Of a DNA stretch of 64,000 nt, positions 40,477 to 48,533 are shown one piece after another; within the stretch, counting starts at the first letter, position 1; each line of letters opens with the position of its first letter. A program made the position numbers and the translations under genes. The DNA is taken from assembly GCA_016185065.1 (NCBI GenBank), contig JACPOL010000008.1, forward strand, positions 186,001 to 250,000, read 5' to 3'. Origin of the DNA: Chlamydiales bacterium. GTDB taxonomy: Bacteria; Chlamydiota; Chlamydiia; Chlamydiales; Rhabdochlamydiaceae. Below the pieces are notes generated by a model. That model was given only the letters and a program-made list of their open reading frames with translations, searched no databases and had not been told where the DNA came from.

Positions 40477-41214
40477 TTAGAGGCCTTTGATGAGGCCGCC
40501 ATCGCAAGCGATGGCTTGTCCGGTGATATAGGCAGCTTGGTGGGAGGCTAGGAAGATGGCCAGGGCAGCATACTCTTCTGGCTCACCAAGGCGCTTTGCT
40601 GGAATCTCTTTAATCAGGTCTTTCTCTGCAGCTCCAAGCTCGGCAAGCCTCTCGGTGCGTGTGTAGCCAGGAAGTAGAGCATTTACTGTGATCCCCTCGA
40701 CAGCAACCTCTTGACTAAGACTCTTCATCAGACCAAGAAGCCCCGAACGAAGGCTATTTGAAACAGTCAGTTTTGCAATGGGCTCTTTAGCTGCTGTCGA
40801 AGTGCTCATGAGAACTCTTCCCCACTTCTGCTCTCTCATGAATGGCAGTGCAGCAGAGATGCTTTCAATAGCGCTTAAGTAGAGCCTCTCAAACCCTTGC
40901 TGCCAATCCGCAGCTGAAAGATTGGTGAAAAGACCTTTTGGAGGGCCGCCCGAATTTGTAACCAAGATATCTATTCCTCCGAATTTGGCGGCCACATCTT
41001 TAACAAGAGCAGCTGCTGCACCCTTCTGGTCTAAGTCGCAAACAAAGCCCGTTGCTCCCGGAATCTCTTTGGCGGCTTTCATAACCCGCTCCTTATCTCT
41101 GGAACAGATCGCAACTTGCGCGCCCTCATTTGCGAATGCTTGTGCTATTGCAAATCCAAGCCCGCTTGACGAGCCTTGAACAAGCACCTTTTTTCCCTGC
41201 AGTTTCAAGTCCAT
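40477..41214 (-). CDS. SDR family oxidoreductase (3-oxoacyl-ACP-reductase-like)
   Basis: A 245-aa short-chain dehydrogenase. The NAD(P) motif is VLVQGSSSGLGFAIAQAFA (residues 10-28), LVTNSGGPPKGLF is the N-x-G region, and the catalytic Tyr position of the usual Y-x-x-x-K is not evident: in LMSTSTAAKEPIAKLTVSNSLRSGL the expected Tyr is Leu or similar, with only Ser available. Loss of a standard catalytic Tyr suggests altered activity. The C-terminal AAYITGQAIACDGGL is normal. It is alone between the palindrome and the divergent 41290 gene. Confidence 0.85.
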   Translation of the reverse strand: MDLKLQGKKVLVQGSSSGLGFAIAQAFANEGAQVAICSRDKERVMKAAKEIPGATGFVCDLDQKGAAAALVKDVAAKFGGIDILVTNSGGPPKGLFTNLSAADWQQGFERLYLSAIESISAALPFMREQKWGRVLMSTSTAAKEPIAKLTVSNSLRSGLLGLMKSLSQEVAVEGITVNALLPGYTRTERLAELGAAEKDLIKEIPAKRLGEPEEYAALAIFLASHQAAYITGQAIACDGGLIKGL

Positions 41215-41289
41215 AAGTGCAATTTCTTTGGTTGTAAAAATCTGCTCTTCATACTATTTTTTTATGTAAAATTAATCCAGCCGCTTCTC

Positions 41290-42474
41290 ATGAAAAAGAC
41301 AATTAGCCTGCTTCTCCTTTTTTTACTTCCCATCTTTGGCGTAATAAGTGCTCAAAAAGAGCTGCCAGAGAAAAAGAGAGTCTGTTTAAACATGATCATC
41401 AAGGATGAGAGAGATGTCATCGAGAGGTGTCTAGGCTCAGTAAAAAATATCATCGACTACTGGGTGATCGTAGATACAGGTTCAACAGATGGCACACAAG
41501 AGATCGTGAAAAAATTCATGAAGGATATTCCTGGAGAGCTTCATGAACGTAAGTGGGTGGACTTTGCTCACAACCGCAATGAGGCGCTGCAGCTCGCAAA
41601 AGGTAAAGCTGACTACCTTCTTCTAATTGATGCCGATGAAATTCTTCAGTATTCCAAAGATTTCTCTCTTCCAAGTTTAGATAAGGACTACTATCACATC
41701 ACAGTTCGGCAACTGGGAGCTGCTGACGTGAAGCGCACGGGACTTGTAAATAACCATCTCAATTGGAAATGGCGAGGCGTTCTTCATGAGGTCATCGAGA
41801 CTCCTGAAGCCAAAACTTACGGGCTATTAAATGGCGTGATCAATATCTGCAATGCAGCAGTAGGTGCACGGTCTAAAATTCCCCAAAAAGAGAAGTATCT
41901 GAAAGATGCAAAAGTGCTTGAAAAAGCACTCAAAACTGAACCGGACAATAGCCGCTATGCCTACTTTCTAGGACAGAGCTACCTTGCAGCGGATGAGTAT
42001 AAGCTGGCAAAGCTCGCTTTTGAGAAGCGGGTTACGATGCAGAGCCCTGATCCTGAAGAGACCTATCGCTCCTTCTATAGTTTAGGACTTGCTCAAGAGA
42101 AGCTAGAAGAGCTAGATCCCGCAATTGAGAGCTTTTTCAAAGCCTACAAGTGTCGTCCGACGCGAGCTGAGCCTCTCTTTCGCATTGCAACCATCTATCG
42201 AAAAAAAGGGAATTTTCTACTTGGATATCTCCTGTCAAAATATGCCCTCACTATCCCCTACCCTACTTACGATGTGTGCGTAGAATATATGACCTACGAC
42301 TACGCCCTTCTTATTGAATTTGCAAACTGCACGCTTCTCTCTGGAAAGTTCCAGGAGGGACTACAAGCTTGTATGCAGCTTCTAGCCAACCCCAACTTGC
42401 CTGCAGAAATTAGACCCCATGTAATCGCAAATTGCGAACTGGCAAAGAAAAACTTAGGAATAAGACATGATTAA
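41290..42474 (+). CDS. Exported family 2 glycosyltransferase with TPR-like repeats
   Basis: A 394-aa protein starting at ATG 41290. Residues 1-21 (MKKTISLLLLFLLPIFGVIS then A-Q) form a cleavable signal peptide. The GT2 domain follows: CLNMIIKDERDVIERCLGSV, WVIVDTGSTDGTQEI and YLLLIDADEIL (D-x-D motif). The C-terminal half (220-390) has helical repeats such as SRYAYFLGQSYLAADEYKLAKLAFEKR, consistent with TPRs. A glycosyltransferase outside the cytoplasm would need nucleotide sugars from elsewhere, so secretion toward the host is a reasonable inference. It overlaps the VOC gene by 8 bases. Confidence 0.8.
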   Translation: MKKTISLLLLFLLPIFGVISAQKELPEKKRVCLNMIIKDERDVIERCLGSVKNIIDYWVIVDTGSTDGTQEIVKKFMKDIPGELHERKWVDFAHNRNEALQLAKGKADYLLLIDADEILQYSKDFSLPSLDKDYYHITVRQLGAADVKRTGLVNNHLNWKWRGVLHEVIETPEAKTYGLLNGVINICNAAVGARSKIPQKEKYLKDAKVLEKALKTEPDNSRYAYFLGQSYLAADEYKLAKLAFEKRVTMQSPDPEETYRSFYSLGLAQEKLEELDPAIESFFKAYKCRPTRAEPLFRIATIYRKKGNFLLGYLLSKYALTIPYPTYDVCVEYMTYDYALLIEFANCTLLSGKFQEGLQACMQLLANPNLPAEIRPHVIANCELAKKNLGIRHD

Positions 42475-42835
42475 AGCTGTAAAACACGCATCCATCGCCG
42501 TAAAAGATCAAGACAAGGCCTTAGAGTTCTACACAAAAAAACTTGGCTTTGAGGTGGTCTGCGACGTGCCATTTGGAGAGAGCCAGCGCTGGATCGAACT
42601 AAAAATCCCAGGAGCTCAGACGCAGATCGTCCTTTTTACTCCTGATGGCCATGAGAATCGAATCGGCACATTCTCGAACATCGTCTTCTCATGCGACGAT
42701 GTTAAAAAGACCTATGAGGAGCTAAGCCGCAAGGGCGTTACATTCATCATGCCCCCAAAAGAGGAGTCTTGGGGGACTTTTGCCCTCTTTAAAGATCCTG
42801 ATGATAACAGCTTCTGTCTCTCTAGTAGTTCTTGA
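42467..42835 (+). CDS. Glyoxalase/VOC family protein
   Basis: A 122-aa protein of the vicinal-oxygen-chelate superfamily. It has the beta-alpha-beta-beta-beta repeat start VKHASIAVKDQDKALEFYTKKLGFEVVCDV and end WGTFALFKDPDDNSFCLSSS. Enzymes of this group include glyoxalases, dioxygenases and resistance proteins, and the substrate is unknown. The 5' end overlaps the glycosyltransferase (8 bases) and the 3' end overlaps the convergent MFS gene by 14 bases. Confidence 0.88.
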   Translation: MIKAVKHASIAVKDQDKALEFYTKKLGFEVVCDVPFGESQRWIELKIPGAQTQIVLFTPDGHENRIGTFSNIVFSCDDVKKTYEELSRKGVTFIMPPKEESWGTFALFKDPDDNSFCLSSSS

Positions 42836-43979
42836 GCTTTAAGAAGAGCGGGATAGCAGCTAGCTGTGCAAGCAGGGAGAAGGCGACCACGTAAATGATC
42901 GAAACGTCATAAAGAATACCGATAATCGCACTCCCGACTGCCCAGAATCCACCAAATACGAGGTTTAACACTCCATAAGCTGAACCCCTCTTATTGGGAG
43001 GCACGAGCAGTGGAATCACAGCTCTCATGATCGACTCTTGAGAGCTCATGCCAATCCCCCAAAAGACCATCCCGATGAGAGAAGCATAAAAGCCTCCCAG
43101 GAAGACGAGCGGCGCAAAAAGCGCGGAAACTCCAGTTACGACCGCGAGGGTGGCAATTCCCCTCTTGTCAAAGAGCCTGCCCATGATTAGCGCTGCCAGC
43201 CCTCCAACACCCATACTCACGGCGTAGAAAAATGGAACCCAAGCGCCTGGTACCGATGATGATTTTTGAAAGTGGTAGGCGATTAGCGCAAAGTCGGCAT
43301 AGCCGGCTGCTACAAGGCCGATTGCTAGAAGATAGACCCAATACTTTGAATTAAGCCCCTGAGTTTTAAGAGGCGCAGTCTCTGCTTCCATCTTTCGGGG
43401 ATTCGGAAAGGATCTCTGTGCGAGATATAGTGTAATTAGTGCGAGTAGTGCAGGAATGGAAAGAGCTGCAAATGCAACTTTGTAACTCTCATTAAAGAAG
43501 AGCATTGCGGTGATGATCAAGGGTCCTAGAACTGCTCCGATCTGATCGAGAGATTCATGTAATCCAAATCCCCATCCCCTGCCGGTATGTTTAGTAGCAT
43601 ATGAGAGCATCGCATCACGTGCAGGCGCGCGCAGCGCTTTGCCAAAACGCTCGGCAACAATAAGAAGGGCAGCTACCTTCCAGTTGTTTGCAAACGCCAG
43701 AAGCGGCACTGCAAGAAGATTGATCGCATAGCCAATAAAAGTGAGTGTCCAGTAGCGTCCCGTCTTATCGCTGATATAACCAGAAATTGCCCTAAAACCA
43801 TAACCAACGAGCTCGCCGATCCCAACAATTGTACCGACGGCAGCACCAGTTGCTCCTAAAATTGAGAGGTAGGGACCCGTGATACTTCGAGCTCCTTCGT
43901 AGGTGATGTCAGCAAACAGACTCACCACTCCCAAAAAGATGATAAACTTCAGGGCATTTTTTCTGAGATCAGAACTCAA
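42822..43979 (-). CDS. Major facilitator superfamily transporter
   Basis: A 385-aa, about 12-segment MFS protein. SLFADITYEGARSITGPYLSILGA, the loop GYISDKTGRYWTL (motif A), and IMGRLFDKRGIATL (second motif A) are visible. The N-terminal ITYEGARS resembles drug or sugar-phosphate efflux carriers of chlamydial genomes; the substrate is unknown. Its start overlaps the end of the outer-membrane protein gene by 11 bases, so the two are probably co-transcribed. Confidence 0.85.
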   Translation of the reverse strand: MSSDLRKNALKFIIFLGVVSLFADITYEGARSITGPYLSILGATGAAVGTIVGIGELVGYGFRAISGYISDKTGRYWTLTFIGYAINLLAVPLLAFANNWKVAALLIVAERFGKALRAPARDAMLSYATKHTGRGWGFGLHESLDQIGAVLGPLIITAMLFFNESYKVAFAALSIPALLALITLYLAQRSFPNPRKMEAETAPLKTQGLNSKYWVYLLAIGLVAAGYADFALIAYHFQKSSSVPGAWVPFFYAVSMGVGGLAALIMGRLFDKRGIATLAVVTGVSALFAPLVFLGGFYASLIGMVFWGIGMSSQESIMRAVIPLLVPPNKRGSAYGVLNLVFGGFWAVGSAIIGILYDVSIIYVVAFSLLAQLAAIPLFLKLKNY

Positions 43980-45252
43980 AAAGGACCCCTGCTGTTAATC
44001 CTGAAAGATTAAATGGCGTATCATTAACGATTGGAGCGTGCGATGCATTGGGTCCATCGAGATTCGCAGTGGGATTGCCAGGGAAAGATTGAGTAAAGAT
44101 GTCTCCATTAAGGTTCCACCAGGTGATCGACTCGTAGCAGGCAAAGATCTTTGCATTTACCCGATTGAAGTTCTGCGCCCAAGAGAGGCCGAAAGCGAAC
44201 TGCGCAGCATAGATGGGACGATGATCGATCGCCCTTGAATCAGCAATAAGGTCGAAATGTCCTGGATCTGTTTCAAAGTTATTATTATTGCTCTCCCCGA
44301 GTAGGCGCGTCTTATGAATTCCGTACAGAGCAGAGAAAGATGCCTTTGTGAGAAATCCAAGCCCTCTCCAAAAGCGCCATGAGGTATCGAATCCTATGTT
44401 TCCCCCAAGTCCTTTGAAAGACCAGTTGAGCTTGTTTTTGTCCAGAATCTTGGCGAAGGTCGGATTTTGAAGAAAGGCGAAATCCACATCCCACTTCTGC
44501 GAAATCTGGGCTCCTTGCAGGCCGAAGTAGAAGCGCAGATCGATATAGGGCGTTAATTTAAATAGTCTAGCAAGTCTTAGATCTTCGATCATGTAGCCGA
44601 ATTTGATCTTTGAGAAGACGTCGCTCGCATAGCCATGTAGTACGATATCAAATGCCGGCACGATCACATTTGGGGTTTCGAACAGCTGATCATCTCCACC
44701 CGGAAACTTGATGCTCTCATGGTTTGACTTACTCGTCTTATAATAGGTGTAGGCGGCTGAAAGCTCCCAAGCATCTCGATCAAAGCGGTAGCCGAGAGAT
44801 GCGCGAACTCCTGGAGTGAGATCCATATCCGGGCGCTCCATCTCCCCTAAAATATTGCCGACAATTTCGCTGTCTGAATTGTTAACATCCATCGGAAATA
44901 GATTTTCTCTTTTGATAGCGTAGTAGGTGTTTCCCTTGTTTACCTTCCAGTAGAGAAATTCTGCATCTGCAAGCCACCTCTTATGATGCGTCTGTTTAGG
45001 AGCTGGCCTTGCAACAACAGGCTGCTGTTCTTGCTCAATTTTAGGTTCAGGCTGCTCCTCAACTACAATGAGATACTCCTGCTTCTCCTCAATTTTCTTG
45101 GTAGCAGCTGGAGCTGGCTTCTGCTCGTCAAAAAGCTGCATAAGCTCCTCGTAGGAGACTTGAGGTTCTTCCACAAGAAGAAGGCTAGTCTCTTCTGCCG
45201 ATAGAGAGTAGACCAGTGTGCAACTTAAGAATAAGATAGATGCAGCTTTCAT
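43969..45252 (-). CDS. Lpg1974/MOMP-like outer-membrane beta-barrel protein
   Basis: A 427-aa protein from ATG 45252, preceded by GGGAG. Residues 1-20 (MKAASILFLSCTLVYSLSAE) form a signal peptide, and 25-95 form a Glu/Pro/Lys-rich linker. From KRWLADAEFLYWKVNKGNTYYA onward the sequence has the beta-barrel alternation (PGVRASLGYRFDRDAWELSAAYTYY, KRLARLFKLTPYIDLRF) and ends in Phe (VLFEF), the outer-membrane insertion signature. This matches the major outer-membrane porin-like proteins of Parachlamydiales and Legionella. The charged linker could span the periplasm. Confidence 0.85.
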   Translation of the reverse strand: MKAASILFLSCTLVYSLSAEETSLLLVEEPQVSYEELMQLFDEQKPAPAATKKIEEKQEYLIVVEEQPEPKIEQEQQPVVARPAPKQTHHKRWLADAEFLYWKVNKGNTYYAIKRENLFPMDVNNSDSEIVGNILGEMERPDMDLTPGVRASLGYRFDRDAWELSAAYTYYKTSKSNHESIKFPGGDDQLFETPNVIVPAFDIVLHGYASDVFSKIKFGYMIEDLRLARLFKLTPYIDLRFYFGLQGAQISQKWDVDFAFLQNPTFAKILDKNKLNWSFKGLGGNIGFDTSWRFWRGLGFLTKASFSALYGIHKTRLLGESNNNNFETDPGHFDLIADSRAIDHRPIYAAQFAFGLSWAQNFNRVNAKIFACYESITWWNLNGDIFTQSFPGNPTANLDGPNASHAPIVNDTPFNLSGLTAGVLFEF

Positions 45253-45388
45253 AAGATCTCCCAACCTTTGGCAAATATTTTTTTCATTAAAGATCTTGTG
45301 CCACAGGAGATGAAATGCGTCAAGAACGCTATCAATAAATTAGACAAATTCTTATTCTGCGAAAAATTCTACACCTCTCAAGGAGCTT

Positions 45389-46915
45389 ATGAATCGCGAT
45401 TTCCTACGTTCGCCTAAACTTCTCAAAACTATAGTCGGCGCTACGCTCCTCTTTCCGATTGCGCTTCTCGCAATAAAATCGGATGAGCTGACTCCTATTC
45501 CTACCACTTCAAATGAAGTCGCAAAATATATTGAACACTCCCAAGAGAAGATCCAGCATACCCTCAGCAAGCTAGCTTCCACTCCCAGAGAGAGCCAGAC
45601 GCCAGAGACGATGCTTCGCCCTTGGAATCGCCTTGCAAACGACCTTATCACCGATTTCGGTATGCTCACCTTCGTTGCTGGCACAGATCTACCGTCTAAA
45701 GCAAGTGCGCAGCAAGCTATACAGGATCATCAGAGCTTCCTCTCTAAGTCACTCATTCAAAACCCTGAGCTCTTCCGTTCGATATTAAATTACGCAGAGA
45801 AAGCTATTGGAAGCGAGCAGCCCCTCTCTCCCTATCAAAACTACGAGATCTCCTGCCTTCTTAACAGCTGCGAAGGGGTAAAAGACTCTCTGACACAAGC
45901 AGAGCAGGTGAAGTTTCGGATGCTGTTAGATCAGAATGCTAAACAGGAGAAGAAGCCCTTCATCTATTTAAAAAGCCAAACTCCTGAAAAAATGGCGAGT
46001 GCAGAAGAGGTTAAAAGCGGCCTTACAATTTTAACTCTTAACACCTGCTTTGTGCCAGGCGACTTTCCCTATATTTTTGGAGGGGTCTTTCTCCCCTGGC
46101 AGAAACGAGTTCAGACGCTCGGAGATAAGATCTTATCCGCCGATGCCGACGTCGTCTGTCTGCAGGAGGTACATGCTGAGGACGCCTCCTATGCTCTTTA
46201 TGAGAAGCTAAAAGGCAGATACACACACTTTTATGCTGCAATTGGCCCGCGCTTCTTGGGCTTTTCACTTAGTACCCTAGGTCTACCTAGCGGCCTTTTT
46301 GTCGCAAGCAAATACGCCATTGAAAAACCAGAGTTCACCCTTTTTAAGGCCGCCGGCTTTCCGATGAACTACGGCTTTTTTGATTTCATCTTAAAGAATG
46401 GAGATGAACCGGTAGCGCATATCTTTACAACACACCTTCAATCGCTAAACTATCTGCATTTTCCTGAAATCCGCGCCTCCCAGCTCACTCAACTTCTAGA
46501 GAGAATGGAAACTGAATTTAATGCGCAGAAGCAGGAGATCCCCTTCTTCCTCTGTGGAGACTTAAATATCCCTCTTGGCTCAGACGAGCCAGGAGAGGCG
46601 ATAATAAAAAAATACTTCCACGACGATTATAACAAGAATCAAGGGCACATATCTGAAGCGAATGGAACCTGCACCGACTACTTCACCAACTACCTCTTAG
46701 CGTCTCGTGGTGCGATCAAGGAGATTACTCCGAATTTTGAGATTTTGGACTACGCCCTCCTTCTCAAATCTCTGCCTCTATGTAATAAGGAGAATGTCTG
46801 CCACCAGTATGAGATAAGCACCAGCATCCTGCAGATGCATGAGATCTCAAGACCCGAACACGCCATCAGCGACCATAACGGCCTTGTGACAAGAGTGAAT
46901 CCCAAATCTCTCTGA
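45389..46915 (+). CDS. Exported endonuclease/exonuclease/phosphatase-family protein
   Basis: A 508-aa protein; AAGGAG precedes ATG 45389. Residues 10-28 form a signal anchor. Residues 40-190 are helical and resemble the N-terminal domain of M3 oligopeptidases in pattern only. The catalytic EEP domain (210-508) has TLNTC (Asn218), CLQEVH (Glu260), TTHLQSLN, CGDLNIPLG and AISDHNGLVT, all metal- and phosphate-binding motifs. Possible substrates are sphingomyelin, phosphoinositides or nucleic acid. Exported nucleases or phosphodiesterases would suit host membrane remodelling, as inference. It ends at a palindrome. Confidence 0.82.
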   Translation: MNRDFLRSPKLLKTIVGATLLFPIALLAIKSDELTPIPTTSNEVAKYIEHSQEKIQHTLSKLASTPRESQTPETMLRPWNRLANDLITDFGMLTFVAGTDLPSKASAQQAIQDHQSFLSKSLIQNPELFRSILNYAEKAIGSEQPLSPYQNYEISCLLNSCEGVKDSLTQAEQVKFRMLLDQNAKQEKKPFIYLKSQTPEKMASAEEVKSGLTILTLNTCFVPGDFPYIFGGVFLPWQKRVQTLGDKILSADADVVCLQEVHAEDASYALYEKLKGRYTHFYAAIGPRFLGFSLSTLGLPSGLFVASKYAIEKPEFTLFKAAGFPMNYGFFDFILKNGDEPVAHIFTTHLQSLNYLHFPEIRASQLTQLLERMETEFNAQKQEIPFFLCGDLNIPLGSDEPGEAIIKKYFHDDYNKNQGHISEANGTCTDYFTNYLLASRGAIKEITPNFEILDYALLLKSLPLCNKENVCHQYEISTSILQMHEISRPEHAISDHNGLVTRVNPKSL

Positions 46916-46923
46916 TCTTATCT

Positions 46924-47039
46924 TTTTGGAGTGCGGCGACTCGGCGCCGCTTTTCTTAAAATCGACTTGTCGATTTTCCCTAAGAGAGATCGCCAGGTCG
47001 ATCTCGAGAAAAGCGGCGCCGAGTCGCCGCACTCCAAAA
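46924..47039. repeat. Perfect 33-bp inverted repeat, GGAGTGCGGCG family
   Basis: Arms 46924-46956 and 47007-47039 pair without mismatch; each arm begins TTTTGGAGTGCGGCGACTCG. The loop has another hairpin (AAAATCGAC/GTCGATTTT). It fills the junction between the convergent EEP gene (stop 46915) and the F-box-like gene ending at 47045. The T-runs suit termination in both directions. Confidence 0.85.
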
Positions 47040-47044
47040 GTTTC

Positions 47045-48523
47045 TTAGAGGTTGTCGAGCCAGTTGAAGCAGTCGCGCAGGCAGTTGTAGATGCCTTCGA
47101 AGAAGGAGCAGATGTACTCCCAGACGGTTTCTACTGTCTGCTCGACGGTAGTGAGCTTGCGGGTTTCGGAGGAGAGAAGGCGCGTCTCGCCGCCAGAGAT
47201 GCCGACGGCTAGATCTGCCCTTGTTGGAGTAATTTTTAGGGCCAAATTTTCCACTGGATACTGAAAGTCCCAGAAGCGTAGGCGCTGGCCCAAGCGCCAG
47301 TTCCAGAGTTCTACTCGCCAACTCTCCCCTGTGTTTTCATTACGCAATCGGGAAAGAGCCATAAAATCAGCTTGTAATGACATGCTTGTAATGCGCGACT
47401 GTCCCGTTACTTTTAGTGTATAGCGTGTAATCGGGCTTTTACTCAGGTCAAAGATTTGAAGGCTTCCTGTATTTAAAGCGAGTGCGATCTTATTCTCATC
47501 TAGGTAACTTAACATCTCTATTCTTCGAAACTCCTCAGGTAGATCTTCCCAGTCAATAAGTAGATCGTTCCACTTCCTTCCAGTCTTCGCATCTAAGAGT
47601 TGAGCTCTACCATTTGCAAGCAGAGTAAAAATCGTAGATCCCTGGATGCGAGCACTCAAAAGCGTCTCAATAAAAGGCTCGGTAGTAGAGATAAGTTTCG
47701 CTGTCTGCCCTTCCAGGGCATATACGCGCAGTCTATTGTTTATAAGAGGAAGAGTAAGAAGCGAGCCGCTAAGTGCAAAACAAGGTGTGGCAGGTCGGGT
47801 GTCTATCTCAGCATCATACACGGCGCAAAGAAGAGTTTGATCTTTATCTAACACCTCAACACGTAGAGGATCTTGACGAACAACAATTGCTCTATCCCCT
47901 TCTGTGATGCAAAGAGAAAGATCTCCTTGAATATTTTCTCTATGAGCCGTTCGATTCCAAACCCCGGCAGCATTTTCAGAAAAAGTAGAAAGACCCGTTA
48001 CCGAATCATGTAGTAATACGGAGCCATTAGAGACCAATGGTTGTGGTAGTGAGTTCGTTTGGAGCTCATGCGTGAATACTTGCCTGTCGCTTTCTAGACT
48101 GTAGATAGTTAGATTTCTCATTTGTTGACCACGAAAATCGCCACCACCTGCGATCGCAAGAACGCTCCCATCTATGGCAAGAACAGGAGTAGTCTTTCTC
48201 ATAAAAGATTGATAATACTGAAATTGCTGCTGGGTGCCTGGGTCTTGCAGGCTCCAAAGATCTCGAATTCCAATAAGGCTTCGTATTCTTTGAAACATTA
48301 GACCCTCTTCAAGGAAACTCGAAGAAACGATCACCCGAACTCTTGAGCAGCCCAAGAGGCGCACGAGACTTGTAGAAAAGTGGCGCTCGATTGCAGCTTT
48401 CCAGCACTTGCTGATGCATGGCATCTTAGCTAATTCTTCCGGAGCGAGATTAAAGAGGGCAATAGTTCCTAGCATGCTTGAATTGGACAGAACTGAAGTG
48501 CGGGCTGTAGGAGGGAGTGCCAT
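47045..48523 (-). CDS. F-box-like beta-propeller protein with amphipathic tail (copy 1)
   Basis: A 492-aa protein. Residues 16-50 (MLGTIALFNLAPEELAKMPCISKCWKAAIER) resemble an F-box: L-P/L-x(n)-I then C-x-x-W. The remaining 400 residues have the repeat pattern of a beta-propeller (RVYALEGQTAKLISTTEP, KIALALNTGSLQIFDLS, ADLAVGISGGETRLLSS). The tail ICSFFEGIYNCLRDCFNWLDNL is an amphipathic helix. The neighbour at 48534 is a paralog with almost identical tail DNA. Inferred as a host-directed adaptor protein. Confidence 0.72.
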   Translation of the reverse strand: MALPPTARTSVLSNSSMLGTIALFNLAPEELAKMPCISKCWKAAIERHFSTSLVRLLGCSRVRVIVSSSFLEEGLMFQRIRSLIGIRDLWSLQDPGTQQQFQYYQSFMRKTTPVLAIDGSVLAIAGGGDFRGQQMRNLTIYSLESDRQVFTHELQTNSLPQPLVSNGSVLLHDSVTGLSTFSENAAGVWNRTAHRENIQGDLSLCITEGDRAIVVRQDPLRVEVLDKDQTLLCAVYDAEIDTRPATPCFALSGSLLTLPLINNRLRVYALEGQTAKLISTTEPFIETLLSARIQGSTIFTLLANGRAQLLDAKTGRKWNDLLIDWEDLPEEFRRIEMLSYLDENKIALALNTGSLQIFDLSKSPITRYTLKVTGQSRITSMSLQADFMALSRLRNENTGESWRVELWNWRLGQRLRFWDFQYPVENLALKITPTRADLAVGISGGETRLLSSETRKLTTVEQTVETVWEYICSFFEGIYNCLRDCFNWLDNL

Positions 48524-48533
48524 TTATATTCTC

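Noticed and set aside
40061..40507. Frames of 60-150 codons in the cydB 3' region
   Set aside because: They read through the palindrome at 40241-40475 and cydB in the wrong direction.
46847..47212. Two frames on opposite strands giving nearly the same peptide (MRRLGAAFL...)
   Set aside because: They are reading frames across the perfect palindrome at 46924-47039, so the similarity is a mirror effect.
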